DNA from: Actinacidiphila yanglinensis
Lineage (GTDB): Bacteria > Actinomycetota > Actinomycetes > Streptomycetales > Streptomycetaceae
Assembly: GCF_900107965.1 (NCBI RefSeq)
Contig: NZ_FNVU01000001.1
Coordinates: 1-64,000, forward strand
Direction of reading: 5' to 3'
Length of the DNA stretch: 64,000 nucleotides
Positions 10,089 to 19,103 of the stretch are shown in pieces. Below the pieces are notes generated by a model. That model had not been told where the DNA came from and did not search any database. It saw only the letters and a list, made by a program, of their open reading frames with translations. Numbering within the stretch: position 1 is the first letter of the stretch; each line of letters begins with the position of its first letter. A program made the translations under genes and the position numbers.

Positions 10089-11468
10089 GTGCACCTCAGC
10101 TCCGCGCTCCCGCGCGCCCTCACGGCAGGAACCTCCGGCATCCCCCGCCCGAAGGTCTCCCGGAACGACGTGGCGCTCGCCGTGCTCGTCCTGGTCGAGC
10201 AGTCGTTCGTCGCCGCCCTGCTGCCCGAGGCGGGCAACAGCCACCGGCCGGACGTGCTCGGCTGGATGCTGCTCACCGGCAGCGCTCTGATGCTGGTGTG
10301 GCGCCGGCGGGCGCCGATGGTGTGCCTGCTGGGCATGGTCGGCTTCGTCGCCGTCTACCACTACCTGCAGTACATCCACGTCGCCCCGATCCCGTCGAGC
10401 GTCGTCGCCCTGTACGCGCTGGCCGTGGCCGGGCCGCGGCTGCGCACCGTGGTGACCGTGCCGCTGGTGCTCGGCACGATGATCACGATCATCTCCATGG
10501 CCGGCAAGCAGGACGCGGTCGCGACGATGGTGCAGAGCGCGGGGTGGATCGTGGCGGTGCCGGTGGCCGGCGAGGTGGTCCGGGTGCACCGTGCCTACGT
10601 CGGCGCGATCACCGAGCGGGCCGAGCGGGCCGAACGCACCCGGGAGGAGGAGGCCGCCCGCCGGGTCGCCGAGGAGCGGCTGCGGATCGCCCGCGACCTG
10701 CACGACCTGCTCGCGCACTCCATCACGCTGATCGGCGTGCAGACATCGGTGGCCGCGCACATACTCGTCGCCGACCCCGACCGGCTGGACCGGACCGCCG
10801 TCGCGTCCGCCCTCGACGCCATCGCGGACACCTGCCGCGAGGCCCGGCTGGAGCTGCGGACGACGCTGCGGGTGCTGCGCGCCGACAGCGGCGGCCCGCT
10901 GCCCGACCTCGCCGGCATCCCGGCGCTGGCCGGCGCGGCGGAGGCGGCCGGCGCGCGGGTCTGCCTGTCCCTCGACCTCGCGCCCGAGTCGCCCGAGTCG
11001 CCCGAGTCGCCCGAGCGGCCCGCGCCGCCCGCTCAGGACCGCCCCGCGGACGCCCGCCACGGGGTCGGGCCCGCGGTCCAGGCGGCGGCCTACCGGATCG
11101 TGCAGGAGTCGCTGACCAACGCCGTCCGGCACGGCGGCGCGGCCGGGCCCCGGATCGAGGTCGAGATCCGGCGCGAGGGCGACACCCTGCGGCTGCGCGT
11201 CGAGGACGACGGGCCGCATGCGGGCAAGGCGCGCGGCGCCGGACGCACGGAGGGCTTCGGCATCGTGGGCATGCGCGAGCGGGCCCGCAGCGTCGGCGGC
11301 ACCTTCACCGCGGGGCCCCGCCCGGACGGTCCGGGGTTCGCCGTCCACGCGGAACTCCCGCTCGTGCCGCCCGCGCCGCCGGAGCCGGGAGCGGAACCGG
11401 AAGCCGCTCTCGCCGGCGGGCCCCCGCACGTACCGGCGCCGCCCGCACGCAAGGGAGAACCGGCATGA
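10089..11468 (+). CDS. NarL-type sensor histidine kinase
   Basis: A 459-aa membrane kinase starting at the GTG at 10089, eight bases after GGAGG. Residues 15-165 hold several hydrophobic segments that would form the membrane sensor. A coiled stretch (RAERAERTREEEAARR) leads into the HisKA_3 dimerisation domain, with the phospho-acceptor His205 in ARDLHDLLAHS. An ATPase domain follows (VQESLTNAVRHG as N box, DDGPHAG region, GIVGMRERA). Between the two sits an odd insert with three ESP repeats. The 3' end overlaps the response regulator gene by ATGA, so the pair is translationally coupled. The signal sensed is not apparent. Confidence 0.9.
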   Translation: MHLSSALPRALTAGTSGIPRPKVSRNDVALAVLVLVEQSFVAALLPEAGNSHRPDVLGWMLLTGSALMLVWRRRAPMVCLLGMVGFVAVYHYLQYIHVAPIPSSVVALYALAVAGPRLRTVVTVPLVLGTMITIISMAGKQDAVATMVQSAGWIVAVPVAGEVVRVHRAYVGAITERAERAERTREEEAARRVAEERLRIARDLHDLLAHSITLIGVQTSVAAHILVADPDRLDRTAVASALDAIADTCREARLELRTTLRVLRADSGGPLPDLAGIPALAGAAEAAGARVCLSLDLAPESPESPESPERPAPPAQDRPADARHGVGPAVQAAAYRIVQESLTNAVRHGGAAGPRIEVEIRREGDTLRLRVEDDGPHAGKARGAGRTEGFGIVGMRERARSVGGTFTAGPRPDGPGFAVHAELPLVPPAPPEPGAEPEAALAGGPPHVPAPPARKGEPA

Positions 11469-12157
11469 CCGCGTCCGACCCGATCCGGGTGCTGCTCGCC
11501 GACGACCAGACCCTGGTACGGGCCGCGTTCGCGATGCTCGTGGAGTCCGCGCCGGACATGGTGGTCGTCGGCGAGGCGGCCAACGGCCTGGAGGCGGTCG
11601 CGAGGGCGCACGAGGCCCGCGCGGACGTGGTGGTGATGGACCTCCGCATGCCCGAGCTCGACGGCATCGAGGCGACCCGCCGGATCGCCTCCGACGACGA
11701 CCTCGCCGGCGTGCGGGTGCTGGTCCTGACCACGTACGACGATGACGATCACGTGGTGTCGGCGCTGCGTGCGGGCGCCTCCGGCTTCCTGGTCAAGGAC
11801 ACCCGGCCCGCCGAACTCCTCGACGCGATCCGTACCGTGGCGGCGGGCGACGCGCTGCTGTCGCCCGGCCCGACCGCGCGGCTGATCGCCCGGGTACTGC
11901 GGCTGCCGGACCGGCCCCGGCTCGGCGTGCCCGCCCCGGCCGGGCTGGCCGCGCTCTCGGACCGGGAGCGGGAGGTGCTCACGCTGGTCGCGCGCGGCCT
12001 GAACAACGGCGAGGTCGGCGCCGCCCTCGGGCTGAGCCCGCTCACCGCGAAGACCCACGTCAGCCGGATCATGGGCAAGCTGGGCGCCCGCGACCGCGCC
12101 CAACTGGTGATCTCCGCCTACGAGTCGGGCCTGGTCGCGCCGGGCACCGACGGCTGA
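11465..12157 (+). CDS. NarL/LuxR-type response regulator
   Basis: A 230-aa regulator overlapping the kinase gene by four bases. The receiver domain has the acidic pair Asp13-Asp14, phospho-acceptor Asp59 in VVVMDLRMPELDG and the Lys of FLVKD. The C-terminal LuxR-type helix-turn-helix (LSDREREVLTLVARGLNN, then SPLTAKTHVSRIMGKLGARD) binds DNA as a dimer. Its targets probably include its own operon, whose upstream region carries a perfect 16-bp palindrome. No other obvious target gene is adjacent, since recO downstream is housekeeping. Confidence 0.93.
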   Translation: MTASDPIRVLLADDQTLVRAAFAMLVESAPDMVVVGEAANGLEAVARAHEARADVVVMDLRMPELDGIEATRRIASDDDLAGVRVLVLTTYDDDDHVVSALRAGASGFLVKDTRPAELLDAIRTVAAGDALLSPGPTARLIARVLRLPDRPRLGVPAPAGLAALSDREREVLTLVARGLNNGEVGAALGLSPLTAKTHVSRIMGKLGARDRAQLVISAYESGLVAPGTDG

Positions 12158-12206
12158 CGGAGAATCGTTCCCCCGGCCGGCGCCGCCGTAGGCGAGAATG
12201 GGCGGC

Positions 12207-12953
12207 ATGAGTCTGTTCCGCGACGACGGCATCGTGCTGCGCACCCAGAAACTGGGCGAGGCGGACCGGATCATCACCCTGCTGACCCGGCGGCACGGCC
12301 GGGTGCGCGCGGTGGCCCGCGGGGTGCGGCGCACCAAGTCGAAGTTCGGCGCCCGGCTGGAACCCTTCAGCCACGTCGACGTGCAGTTCTTCACCCGGGG
12401 TGGGGAGCTCGTCGGCCGCGGCCTGCCGCTGTGCACCCAGGGCGAGACCATCGCTCCGTACGGCGGCGCCATCGTCACGGACTACGAGCGCTACACCGCG
12501 GGCACCGCGATGCTGGAGACCGCCGAGCGCTTCACCGACCACGAGGGCGAGCCCGCGGTGCAGCAGTACCTGCTGCTGGTCGGCGCGCTGCGGACGCTGG
12601 CCGCGGGCGAGCACGAGCCGCGGCTGGTGCTGGACGCCTTCCTGCTGCGCTCCCTGGCCGTGAACGGCTACGCGCCCAGTTTCGACGACTGCGCCCGGTG
12701 CGGGATGGCCGGGCCGAACCGGTTCTTTTCGGTCGGAGCGGGAGGAGTCGTCTGCGGCGAGTGCCGGGTGCCGGGAAGCGTCGTACCCTCACGAGAGTCA
12801 CTGGAACTGCTCGGCGCGCTGCTGGGCGGCGACTGGGAGACCGCGGACGCCTGCGAGCCGCGCCACTGCCGCGAGGGCAGCGGGCTGGTGGCGGCCTACC
12901 TCCAGTGGCACCTGGAGCGCGGACTGCGGTCGCTGCGCTTCGTGGAGAAGTGA
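12207..12953 (+). CDS. recO: DNA repair protein RecO
   Basis: This 248-aa protein loads RecA in RecF-pathway recombination by binding RecR and single-stranded DNA. The N-terminal OB-fold is clear ([35 protein letters not shown]). A four-Cys zinc site is seen as CARCG and CGEC, as in actinobacterial RecO. The ATG at 12207 was chosen over an in-frame ATG nine bases earlier because MSLFRDD is the usual N-terminus. uppS follows, as I recall for Streptomyces. Confidence 0.95.
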   Translation: MSLFRDDGIVLRTQKLGEADRIITLLTRRHGRVRAVARGVRRTKSKFGARLEPFSHVDVQFFTRGGELVGRGLPLCTQGETIAPYGGAIVTDYERYTAGTAMLETAERFTDHEGEPAVQQYLLLVGALRTLAAGEHEPRLVLDAFLLRSLAVNGYAPSFDDCARCGMAGPNRFFSVGAGGVVCGECRVPGSVVPSRESLELLGALLGGDWETADACEPRHCREGSGLVAAYLQWHLERGLRSLRFVEK

Positions 12954-13035
12954 GGCATCGCACCGCGCCCACCGATCGCCGACCTGCACCAGCGCCGCAC
13001 CAGACACGCCACGACCTGTCGGGAGACGTACGACC

Positions 13036-13833
13036 ATGGCACGACGCGGGATCCTCGCCCGTAACCGGAACACCTACCGCACCCCTGACCCGCACCCCTC
13101 CGGTGCCGTCCCGCCGAAGATCCCCGGGGAACTGGTGCCCAAGCACGTCGCCATCGTGATGGACGGCAACGGACGGTGGGCCACCGAGCGCGGGCTGCCG
13201 CGCACCGAGGGGCACAAGGTCGGCGAGGGCGTCGTGCTGGACGTGCTGAAGGGCTGCCTGGAACTCGGGGTCAAGAACCTGTCCCTGTACGCGTTCTCCA
13301 CCGAGAACTGGAAGCGCTCGCCGGACGAGGTGCGCTTCCTGATGAACTTCAACCGCGACGTGATCCGCCGCCGCCGCGACGAGATGGACGAACTCGGCAT
13401 CCGCATCCGCTGGGTGGGCCGGATGCCGAAGATGTGGAAGTCGGTGGTCCAGGAACTCCAGGTCGCCCAGGAGCAGACCGTCGGCAACGACGCCATGACG
13501 CTGTACTTCTGCGTCAACTACGGCGGCCGCGCCGAGATCGCCGACGCCGCGCAGGCGCTCGCCCGGGACGTCGCCGAGGGGAGGCTCGACCCCTCCAAGG
13601 TCAACGAGAAGACCTTCGCGAAATACCTGTACTACCCGGACATGCCCGACGTCGACGTGTTCCTGCGGCCCAGCGGCGAGCAGCGCACCTCCAACTACCT
13701 GATCTGGCAGAGCAGCTACGCCGAGATGGTCTTCCAGGACGTGCTGTGGCCGGACTTCGACCGCCGCGACCTGTGGCGGGCCTGCCTGGAGTACGCCCAG
13801 CGCGACCGCCGCTTCGGCACCGCCCAGCCGTAA
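13036..13833 (+). CDS. uppS: Cis-isoprenyl diphosphate synthase (undecaprenyl-type)
   Basis: A 265-aa cis-prenyltransferase that extends farnesyl or similar diphosphates with isopentenyl units to make the lipid carrier for cell wall synthesis. The catalytic Asp43 sits in [13 protein letters not shown]. Downstream motifs include [18 protein letters not shown] and the diphosphate-binding [15 protein letters not shown]. Length matches the family. It follows recO by 82 bases on the same strand. Confidence 0.95.
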   Translation: MARRGILARNRNTYRTPDPHPSGAVPPKIPGELVPKHVAIVMDGNGRWATERGLPRTEGHKVGEGVVLDVLKGCLELGVKNLSLYAFSTENWKRSPDEVRFLMNFNRDVIRRRRDEMDELGIRIRWVGRMPKMWKSVVQELQVAQEQTVGNDAMTLYFCVNYGGRAEIADAAQALARDVAEGRLDPSKVNEKTFAKYLYYPDMPDVDVFLRPSGEQRTSNYLIWQSSYAEMVFQDVLWPDFDRRDLWRACLEYAQRDRRFGTAQP

Positions 13834-13857
13834 CGGGACGGCCGCCCGCTACCCGGG

Positions 13858-14622
13858 TCAGGCCGCGGGCGCCGGGTCCCGCGGATCGATGGCCAGCCAG
13901 TCGCGGAAGCCGTCCTCGCCGGCCGGGAGCACCCGCAGCGCGCGGCTGTCCGGCCTGCGCTCCACCCACTTCCGGGCGAGGAAACGGTCCAGCAGGGCCG
14001 CGCCGACCGCCCCCGCGAGGTGGTGGCGCTGCTCGGTCCAGTCCACGCAGTACCGCACCAGGGGGCGGCTGGTCCGCGGGCGCTCCACGCCGATCGAGCC
14101 GAGCAGCCGCCAGCCCTCGGCCGTGACCTCGTAGGCCAGGTCGCGGCCGGGGGCGGCCGGCCGGTCGTGCACCGCGTCCTCCGGGTGGAAGCGCCCGTCA
14201 CCGCCGGAGAGCCCGCCCTCCTCGATCAGCCGGCCCATGACGGCGACGCCGAGGTGCCCGGCGGTGTGGTCGTAGCAGGACCGGGCGGCCCGCAGCGCGT
14301 GGGCGCGGGTGGAGGAGCGCAGCGAGTTCGGGGTGAAGGGCGCCGACAGCCGGGCCAGCGACTCCAGCGCGTGCGCCACGTCGGCCGACGCCAGGCGGTA
14401 GAACCGGTGCCGCCCGCTGCGCTCCACGCTGAGCAGCCCGCCGTCGACGAGCCGCGCGAGGTGCGCGCTCGCGGTCGACTGCGCCACCCCGGCCTCGGTG
14501 GCGAGCATCGACATCGGCAGGGACCTGCGGTCGAGCAGCGCCAGCAGCATCCGCGCCCGCGTCCGGTCGCCGATGAGCGCGGCCGGAACGGCGAAATTCG
14601 CGTCTCCCGAGAGTTCCCGCAT
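13858..14622 (-). CDS. ArsR-type winged helix regulator
   Basis: A 254-aa regulator read from the ATG at 14622; an in-frame GTG at 14664 would add 14 residues. The N-terminal half is an ArsR-like winged helix (LIGDRTRARMLLALLDRR, then AGVAQSTASAHLARLVDGGLL with the wing RSGRHRFYRLA). The C-terminal half shows no known metal-binding Cys or His cluster and may bind a small molecule. It is divergent from an exporter gene and presumably represses it. Confidence 0.85.
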   Translation of the reverse strand: MRELSGDANFAVPAALIGDRTRARMLLALLDRRSLPMSMLATEAGVAQSTASAHLARLVDGGLLSVERSGRHRFYRLASADVAHALESLARLSAPFTPNSLRSSTRAHALRAARSCYDHTAGHLGVAVMGRLIEEGGLSGGDGRFHPEDAVHDRPAAPGRDLAYEVTAEGWRLLGSIGVERPRTSRPLVRYCVDWTEQRHHLAGAVGAALLDRFLARKWVERRPDSRALRVLPAGEDGFRDWLAIDPRDPAPAA

Positions 14623-14879
14623 CCTGACCGCCCGCCTTTCCGGAATTTCTCCAATTGTCTCCACGGTCCGTCCCGCGACCTGTGACGCATTCTCCTCACC
14701 GCCATGCTACCTCCGTCCCCCGGACCTGCGAAGGCGGTGGACGGCGTGCCCGATGGACGGCCAACTGCCCTGTTCAGGAGCGGGTGGTGGGCGCGTCACA
14801 CTTCGGTCCTGGGCGAAGCTTCCGCGGCCTACCCTGGAAATCGGAAAGGACCGGAATTCCGTGGGGAGGTTTTTCGACG
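14623..14879. promoter_or_regulatory. Divergent promoter region of the ArsR/exporter pair
   Basis: The 257-bp region holds CCGGAATTTC at 14640-14649 near the regulator start and the palindrome CGGAATTCCG at 14852-14861, close before the exporter ribosome site GGGGAGG. The shared CGGAATT core suggests repressor binding at both ends; this is inference. Confidence 0.35.
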
Positions 14880-16316
14880 ATGCGGCCAGAAACACGCGTG
14901 GATTCGATGCGGCAACGTTTCGAGGGTAATCCGGACGACCGGTTCGGACCGTCCCGGGAGGCGGCGGCCCCGGGCCCGCCCGCCTCCCCGGTGCCGCTGC
15001 TGGCGCTGTGCACGGGCTTCTTCATGGTGATGCTCGACGTCACCATCGTCACGGTCGCGCTGCCGCCGATCGGACGGGACTTCCACACCGGCGCCGACCT
15101 GTCCGGCGTGCAGTGGGTCGCCGACGGCTACACGGTGGTCTTCGCCGGCATGCTGCTGTCGGCCGGATCGATCGGCGACCGGCTGGGCAGCAAGGGCGTC
15201 TTCCAGGCCGGCCTGGCGTTCTTCACGGCCACCTCCGTCGGCTGCGGGCTGGCGCCGAGCCTGCCGGTGCTGGTGGCGATGCGGCTGCTCCAGGGGCTCG
15301 GCGCTGCGCTCGTGGTGCCGACGTCGCTCGCCCTGATCAACGCGTCGTACCCGGACCGGGCGCGGCGGGCCCGGGCGATCGGTGTGTGGGGTGGCGTCAG
15401 CGGCCTCGCCGCGGCGGCCGGGCCGGTGCTCGGCGGGCTGATGGTCGCGGGCCTCGGCTGGCGCTCGGCGTTCTTCGTGAACGTGCCGATCGGGGTGCTC
15501 GGCCTGCTGCTGACCGCTCGCCACGTGGCCGGCCCGCGCCCGGCCCGCACCACCCGCCTCGACCTGTCCGGGCAGCTGGCGGCGGCGCTGTCGCTGAGCG
15601 CGGCGGCGTACGGCGTCATCGAGGGCGGGCACGCGGGATGGGGGTCGCCCGCGGCGCTGGCCGCGTTCGCGGTGCTGCCGGTGGCGGTGGCGGCGTTCGT
15701 CGTGATCGAGCGGCACGCGGCGGATCCGATGCTGCCGCCGGGCCTGTTCCGGCGGCCCGCGTTCTCCGGCGCCGCGGTGGTGGGACTGCTGCTCAACACC
15801 GGTTTCTACGGCGAGCTGTTCGTGGTGAGCTTCTACTTCCAGCAGTACCGGCACTTCGGCGTGCTCGCGGCCGGTCTCGCGATGCTGCCGCAGACCGCGA
15901 TGGTCGCGCTCGCGGCGTTCCTGGGCGGGCGCACCACCGCGCGGATCGGGCCGCGCGTGCCGATGGTCGCGGGGCTTCTGGTGGGTGCTGCCGGCTTCAC
16001 GGCGCTGCTCGTGGCGGGGCGCTCCACGCCCTACCCGCTGCTGGTCCTGCCACTGGCCCTCACCGGCTTCGGTACGGCCTTCACGATGCCGGCGGCGGTC
16101 GCCACGGCCGTCGACGCGGCGCCCGCCCGGCACGCCGGGGTCGCCGCGGGCGTGCTCAACGCGGCGCGGCAGGTGGGCAGTGCGATGGGCGTCGCCGTTC
16201 TCGGGGCCCTCGTCGCGCCCGGCGGTTCCTTCTCCCACGGGATGCGGCTCGGCTCCGTCATCGCCGCGGGCTGCTTCCTCGCCGCCGCGTTCTGCGCCGT
16301 CCGCACGGTGCCCTGA
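14880..16316 (+). CDS. MFS exporter, DHA2 type
   Basis: A 478-aa inner-membrane transporter of the drug:H+ antiporter type. The start at 14880 follows GGGGAGG. The first helix has the DHA2 pattern with an acidic residue (MLDVTIVTVALPPI), followed by motif A (GDRLGSKGVF) and motif C-like GVSGLAAAAGPVLGG. Multiple hydrophobic segments follow to the C-terminus. The substrate is unknown; the divergent ArsR regulator suggests induction by a toxic compound. Confidence 0.9.
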   Translation: MRPETRVDSMRQRFEGNPDDRFGPSREAAAPGPPASPVPLLALCTGFFMVMLDVTIVTVALPPIGRDFHTGADLSGVQWVADGYTVVFAGMLLSAGSIGDRLGSKGVFQAGLAFFTATSVGCGLAPSLPVLVAMRLLQGLGAALVVPTSLALINASYPDRARRARAIGVWGGVSGLAAAAGPVLGGLMVAGLGWRSAFFVNVPIGVLGLLLTARHVAGPRPARTTRLDLSGQLAAALSLSAAAYGVIEGGHAGWGSPAALAAFAVLPVAVAAFVVIERHAADPMLPPGLFRRPAFSGAAVVGLLLNTGFYGELFVVSFYFQQYRHFGVLAAGLAMLPQTAMVALAAFLGGRTTARIGPRVPMVAGLLVGAAGFTALLVAGRSTPYPLLVLPLALTGFGTAFTMPAAVATAVDAAPARHAGVAAGVLNAARQVGSAMGVAVLGALVAPGGSFSHGMRLGSVIAAGCFLAAAFCAVRTVP

Positions 16317-16365
16317 CCCGCCCGGGTGCCCCGTCCTGTGGGCCACGGGACCTCGCGGTCCGGCT

Positions 16366-16457
16366 GTGGTTGCTCGCGCCGTTCCCCGCGCCCCTTGGTT
16401 TGTGGCCCTCTTTTCGCGGAGGGAGCCGCACAAACCAGGGGCGCGGGGAACTGCGCG
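16366..16457. repeat. Intergenic REP-like palindrome
   Basis: Arms of about 24 bases at 16381-16405 and 16429-16451 pair almost perfectly around the block CCCCGCGCCCCT. The segment 16435-16456 is the exact reverse complement of 52784-52805. It lies in the 220-bp gap between the convergent exporter and glyS genes, which holds no gene. It could end transcription from both sides. Confidence 0.8.
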
Positions 16458-16536
16458 AACGGCCACGACGGTGGCGCGGCCGGTCACGCATGCTCAACCA
16501 CTACGGCGGGGAAATCCGGCCCCACCTCCGGAGGAG

Positions 16537-17919
16537 CTAGCAGCCCAGGAGGCGGGAGCCGAGGTACGCCTCGACCTGGTCCAGAGAGACCCTCTCCTGC
16601 TTCATCGAGTCACGCTCACGCACCGTGACCGCGTTGTCGTCGAGGGTGTCGAAGTCGACGGTGACGCAGAAGGGCGTGCCGATCTCGTCCTGGCGGCGGT
16701 AGCGGCGGCCGATCGCCCCGGCGTCGTCGAACTCGATGTTCCAGTGCGCGCGCAGCGCGGTGGCCAGGCTCTTCGCCTTGGGGGAGAGCTGGGCGTTGCG
16801 GGACAGCGGCAGCACCGCGACCTTGACGGGCGCCAGGCGCGGGTCGAGCCGCATGACGGTGCGCTTCTCCATGACGCCCTTGGCGTTGGGCGCCTCGTCC
16901 TCGTTGTAGGCGTCGAGCATGAACGCGAGCATGGCGCGGTTCACGCCCGCCGCCGGCTCGATCACGTACGGGAACCAGTGCTCGCCGGCCTCCTGGTCGA
17001 AGTACCTCAGGTCCTGGCCGGAGCCCTTCGAGTGCGAGGACAGGTCGTAGTCGGTGCGGTTGGCGATGCCCTCCAGCTCGCTGAACTCCTGGCCGCCGAA
17101 CTGGAAGCGGTACTCGATGTCGACGGTGCGCGTCGAGTAGTGCGAGCGCTTCTCCTTCGGGTGCTCCAGCCAGCGCATGTTCTCCTCGCGCAGGCCCAGG
17201 CCGGTGTACCAGTTCCACCGCTCCTGCATCCAGAACTCGTGCCACTTCTCGTCCTCGCCGGGCTTGACGAAGAACTCCATCTCCATCTGCTCGAACTCGC
17301 GGGTACGGAAGATGAAGTTGCCGGGCGTGATCTCGTTGCGGAACGACTTGCCCATCTGGGCGATGCCGAACGGCGGCTTCTTGCGCGCGGTGGTCTGCAC
17401 CTGGGCGAAGTTCACGAAGATGCCCTGCGCGGTCTCCGGCCGCAGGTACGCCACCGAGCCGGCGTCCTGGGTCGGGCCGAGGTGGGTCTGGAGCATGCCG
17501 GAGAACTGCTTGGGCTCGGTGAAGGCGCCCTTGGTACCGCAGTGCGGGCAGTTGATGTCGGCGAGGCCGTTGGCCGGCGGCTTGCCGTGCTTCGCCTCGT
17601 ACGCCTCCTCCAGGTGGTCCGCGCGGTAGCGCTTGTGGCAGGAGGTGCACTCGGTGAGCGGGTCGGAGAAGGTGGCCACGTGGCCGGAGGCGACCCACAC
17701 CTCGGGGGCCAGGATCACCGACGAGTCGAGTCCCACCACGTCGTCGCGCGAAATCACCATGGCACGCCACCACTGGCGCTTGATGTTCTCCTTGAGCTCC
17801 ACGCCCAGCGGCCCGTAGTCCCAGGCGGCCTTGGAGCCGCCGTAGATCTCACTGCTCGGGAAAACGAAGCCACGGCGCTTGCTCAGGCTGACGATGGTGT
17901 CGATCTTGTCGGCGGCCAC
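16537..17919 (-). CDS. glyQS: Glycyl-tRNA synthetase
   Basis: A 460-aa class II, single-chain glycyl-tRNA synthetase (the alpha2 type found in Gram-positive bacteria, archaea and eukaryotes). Class II motifs are visible: the N-terminus [13 protein letters not shown], the motif 2 region [25 protein letters not shown], and motif 3 ending [10 protein letters not shown] zinc-binding pair CTSC and CPHC lies in the insertion near residues 90-130. The C-terminal anticodon-binding domain ([13 protein letters not shown]) is complete. The gene is divergent from zur. Confidence 0.97.
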   Translation of the reverse strand: MAADKIDTIVSLSKRRGFVFPSSEIYGGSKAAWDYGPLGVELKENIKRQWWRAMVISRDDVVGLDSSVILAPEVWVASGHVATFSDPLTECTSCHKRYRADHLEEAYEAKHGKPPANGLADINCPHCGTKGAFTEPKQFSGMLQTHLGPTQDAGSVAYLRPETAQGIFVNFAQVQTTARKKPPFGIAQMGKSFRNEITPGNFIFRTREFEQMEMEFFVKPGEDEKWHEFWMQERWNWYTGLGLREENMRWLEHPKEKRSHYSTRTVDIEYRFQFGGQEFSELEGIANRTDYDLSSHSKGSGQDLRYFDQEAGEHWFPYVIEPAAGVNRAMLAFMLDAYNEDEAPNAKGVMEKRTVMRLDPRLAPVKVAVLPLSRNAQLSPKAKSLATALRAHWNIEFDDAGAIGRRYRRQDEIGTPFCVTVDFDTLDDNAVTVRERDSMKQERVSLDQVEAYLGSRLLGC

Positions 17920-18046
17920 GGTGCTCTCTTCAGTGCGACGAGGGGTTCAGTCGTTCCAGATTACCGGCGGGTGCGGGGCGCATATCAAATCCGTTCCCCT
18001 TCTCAGGCGGCAGCCGTGGTCCGGTCGGGGGGAGAACGCGCAATAA

Positions 18047-18062
18047 TTGACAATGGTTTCCA
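18047..18062 (+). promoter_or_regulatory. Zur-box-like operator with overlapping -35 element upstream of zur
   Basis: TGACAATGGTTTCCA at 18048-18062 matches 12 of 15 positions of the Streptomyces Zur-box pattern that I recall (TGAAAATGATTTTCA), including the outer TG/CA and the inner AA/TT. It also contains a consensus -35, TTGACA, at 18047-18052. Its place about 80 bases before zur suggests zinc-dependent self-repression. Confidence 0.6.
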
Positions 18063-18141
18063 CTTACGCGGGCCATGGCGATCGGGTCCGGACTGGCACA
18101 ATGGGCGACCCGGAGGGGTGCGACCGAGAAGGAGGCAACCG

Positions 18142-18582
18142 GTGAGCAGCACCAAGCAGCCCGTGCGCGGCCGCTCCACCCGCCAGCGGGCCGCGGTGGC
18201 GGCGGCACTGGACGAGGTCGACGAGTTCCGCAGTGCGCAGGACCTGCACGACCTGCTCAAGCACCGCGGCGACTCGGTCGGGCTGACCACGGTCTACCGC
18301 ACGCTGCAGTCCCTCGCCGACGCCGGCGAGGTCGACGTGCTGCGCACCGGGGAGGGCGAGTCCGTCTACCGCCGCTGCTCCGGCGGCGGGCACCACCACC
18401 ACCTGGTCTGCCGCGCCTGCGGCAAGGCGGTCGAGGTCGAGGGACCGGCCGTGGAGAAGTGGGCCGAGTCGATCGCGGCCGACCACGGCTTCGTGGACGT
18501 CGCCCACACCGTGGAGATCGTCGGCACCTGCGCGGAGTGCGTCACCACGGCGGCTCCCGCGCCCGCCGCGAATCCCGTTTGA
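18142..18582 (+). CDS. zur: Fur-family zinc uptake regulator
   Basis: A 146-aa repressor read from the GTG at 18142, with GGAGG upstream at 18131-18135. The N-terminal winged helix (QRAAVAAALDEVDEF, DSVGLTTVYRTLQSLADAGEV) and the Fur-type metal domain follow. The His cluster HHHHLVCRACG provides regulatory zinc ligands. The two Cys pairs Cys90/Cys93 and Cys130/Cys133 hold structural zinc. The glyS neighbour and a Zur-like box upstream favour Zur over iron or peroxide sensors. No zinc ABC transporter genes are adjacent here. Confidence 0.88.
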   Translation: MSSTKQPVRGRSTRQRAAVAAALDEVDEFRSAQDLHDLLKHRGDSVGLTTVYRTLQSLADAGEVDVLRTGEGESVYRRCSGGGHHHHLVCRACGKAVEVEGPAVEKWAESIAADHGFVDVAHTVEIVGTCAECVTTAAPAPAANPV

Positions 18583-18613
18583 CGGGCACGCGCCGGACCG
18601 CTTTGCTGCGCTG

Positions 18614-19099
18614 ATGGCGCAGCTACGCATCGCACCGCCGGACGACGACGCCGCCCTGGCCGACTGGCGGCACGTCCACAACACGATCATTCCCTCGGCC
18701 CCGCTGTCCGCGGCCGAGGTGCGCGAGCGGGCCGGCCGCAACCGGCTGGAGGTCGCGTACCTGGGGGACGGCCCGGGCACCCTGGTGGGGTGCACCACGG
18801 TGCGACCGCCGAAGGAGGGGCCGGGCCCCGCGGTCGCCACGGTGATCGCCCGGATCCTGCCCGACTTCCGGCGCCGGGGCTTCGGCACGCTGCTGTACAC
18901 CAGGGGGCTGGCCCAGGCGCGGGAGCTGGGCGCCGAGGTCATCGAGACGGTGGTGTGGACGGCCAACGAGGACGGTCTCCGCTTCGCCCTGCGCCGCGGC
19001 TTCACCGCGTTCGACCGCTATCTGCTGCCGGGCGACGACGTGGAGTGGGTGGACCTCCGCCTGACCGGAGAGGCCGCCCCGGAGCGGACGGGGTCGTGA
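18614..19099 (+). CDS. GNAT-family N-acetyltransferase
   Basis: A 161-aa acetyltransferase with the acetyl-CoA binding motif A (ARILPDFRRRGFGTLLYTRGLAQARELGA) and a motif B with NEDGLRFALRRGF. Substrate unknown. It lies 31 bases after zur and 4 bases before the methyltransferase, so it may be part of a zur-GNAT-methyltransferase unit. Confidence 0.85.
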   Translation: MAQLRIAPPDDDAALADWRHVHNTIIPSAPLSAAEVRERAGRNRLEVAYLGDGPGTLVGCTTVRPPKEGPGPAVATVIARILPDFRRRGFGTLLYTRGLAQARELGAEVIETVVWTANEDGLRFALRRGFTAFDRYLLPGDDVEWVDLRLTGEAAPERTGS

Positions 19100-19103
19100 C
19101 GCG

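Noticed and set aside
10985..11012. GAGTCGCCC repeats in the histidine kinase as a possible slippage switch
   Set aside because: The units are 9 bases and in frame, so copy changes only alter an ESP linker; no on/off effect is expected.
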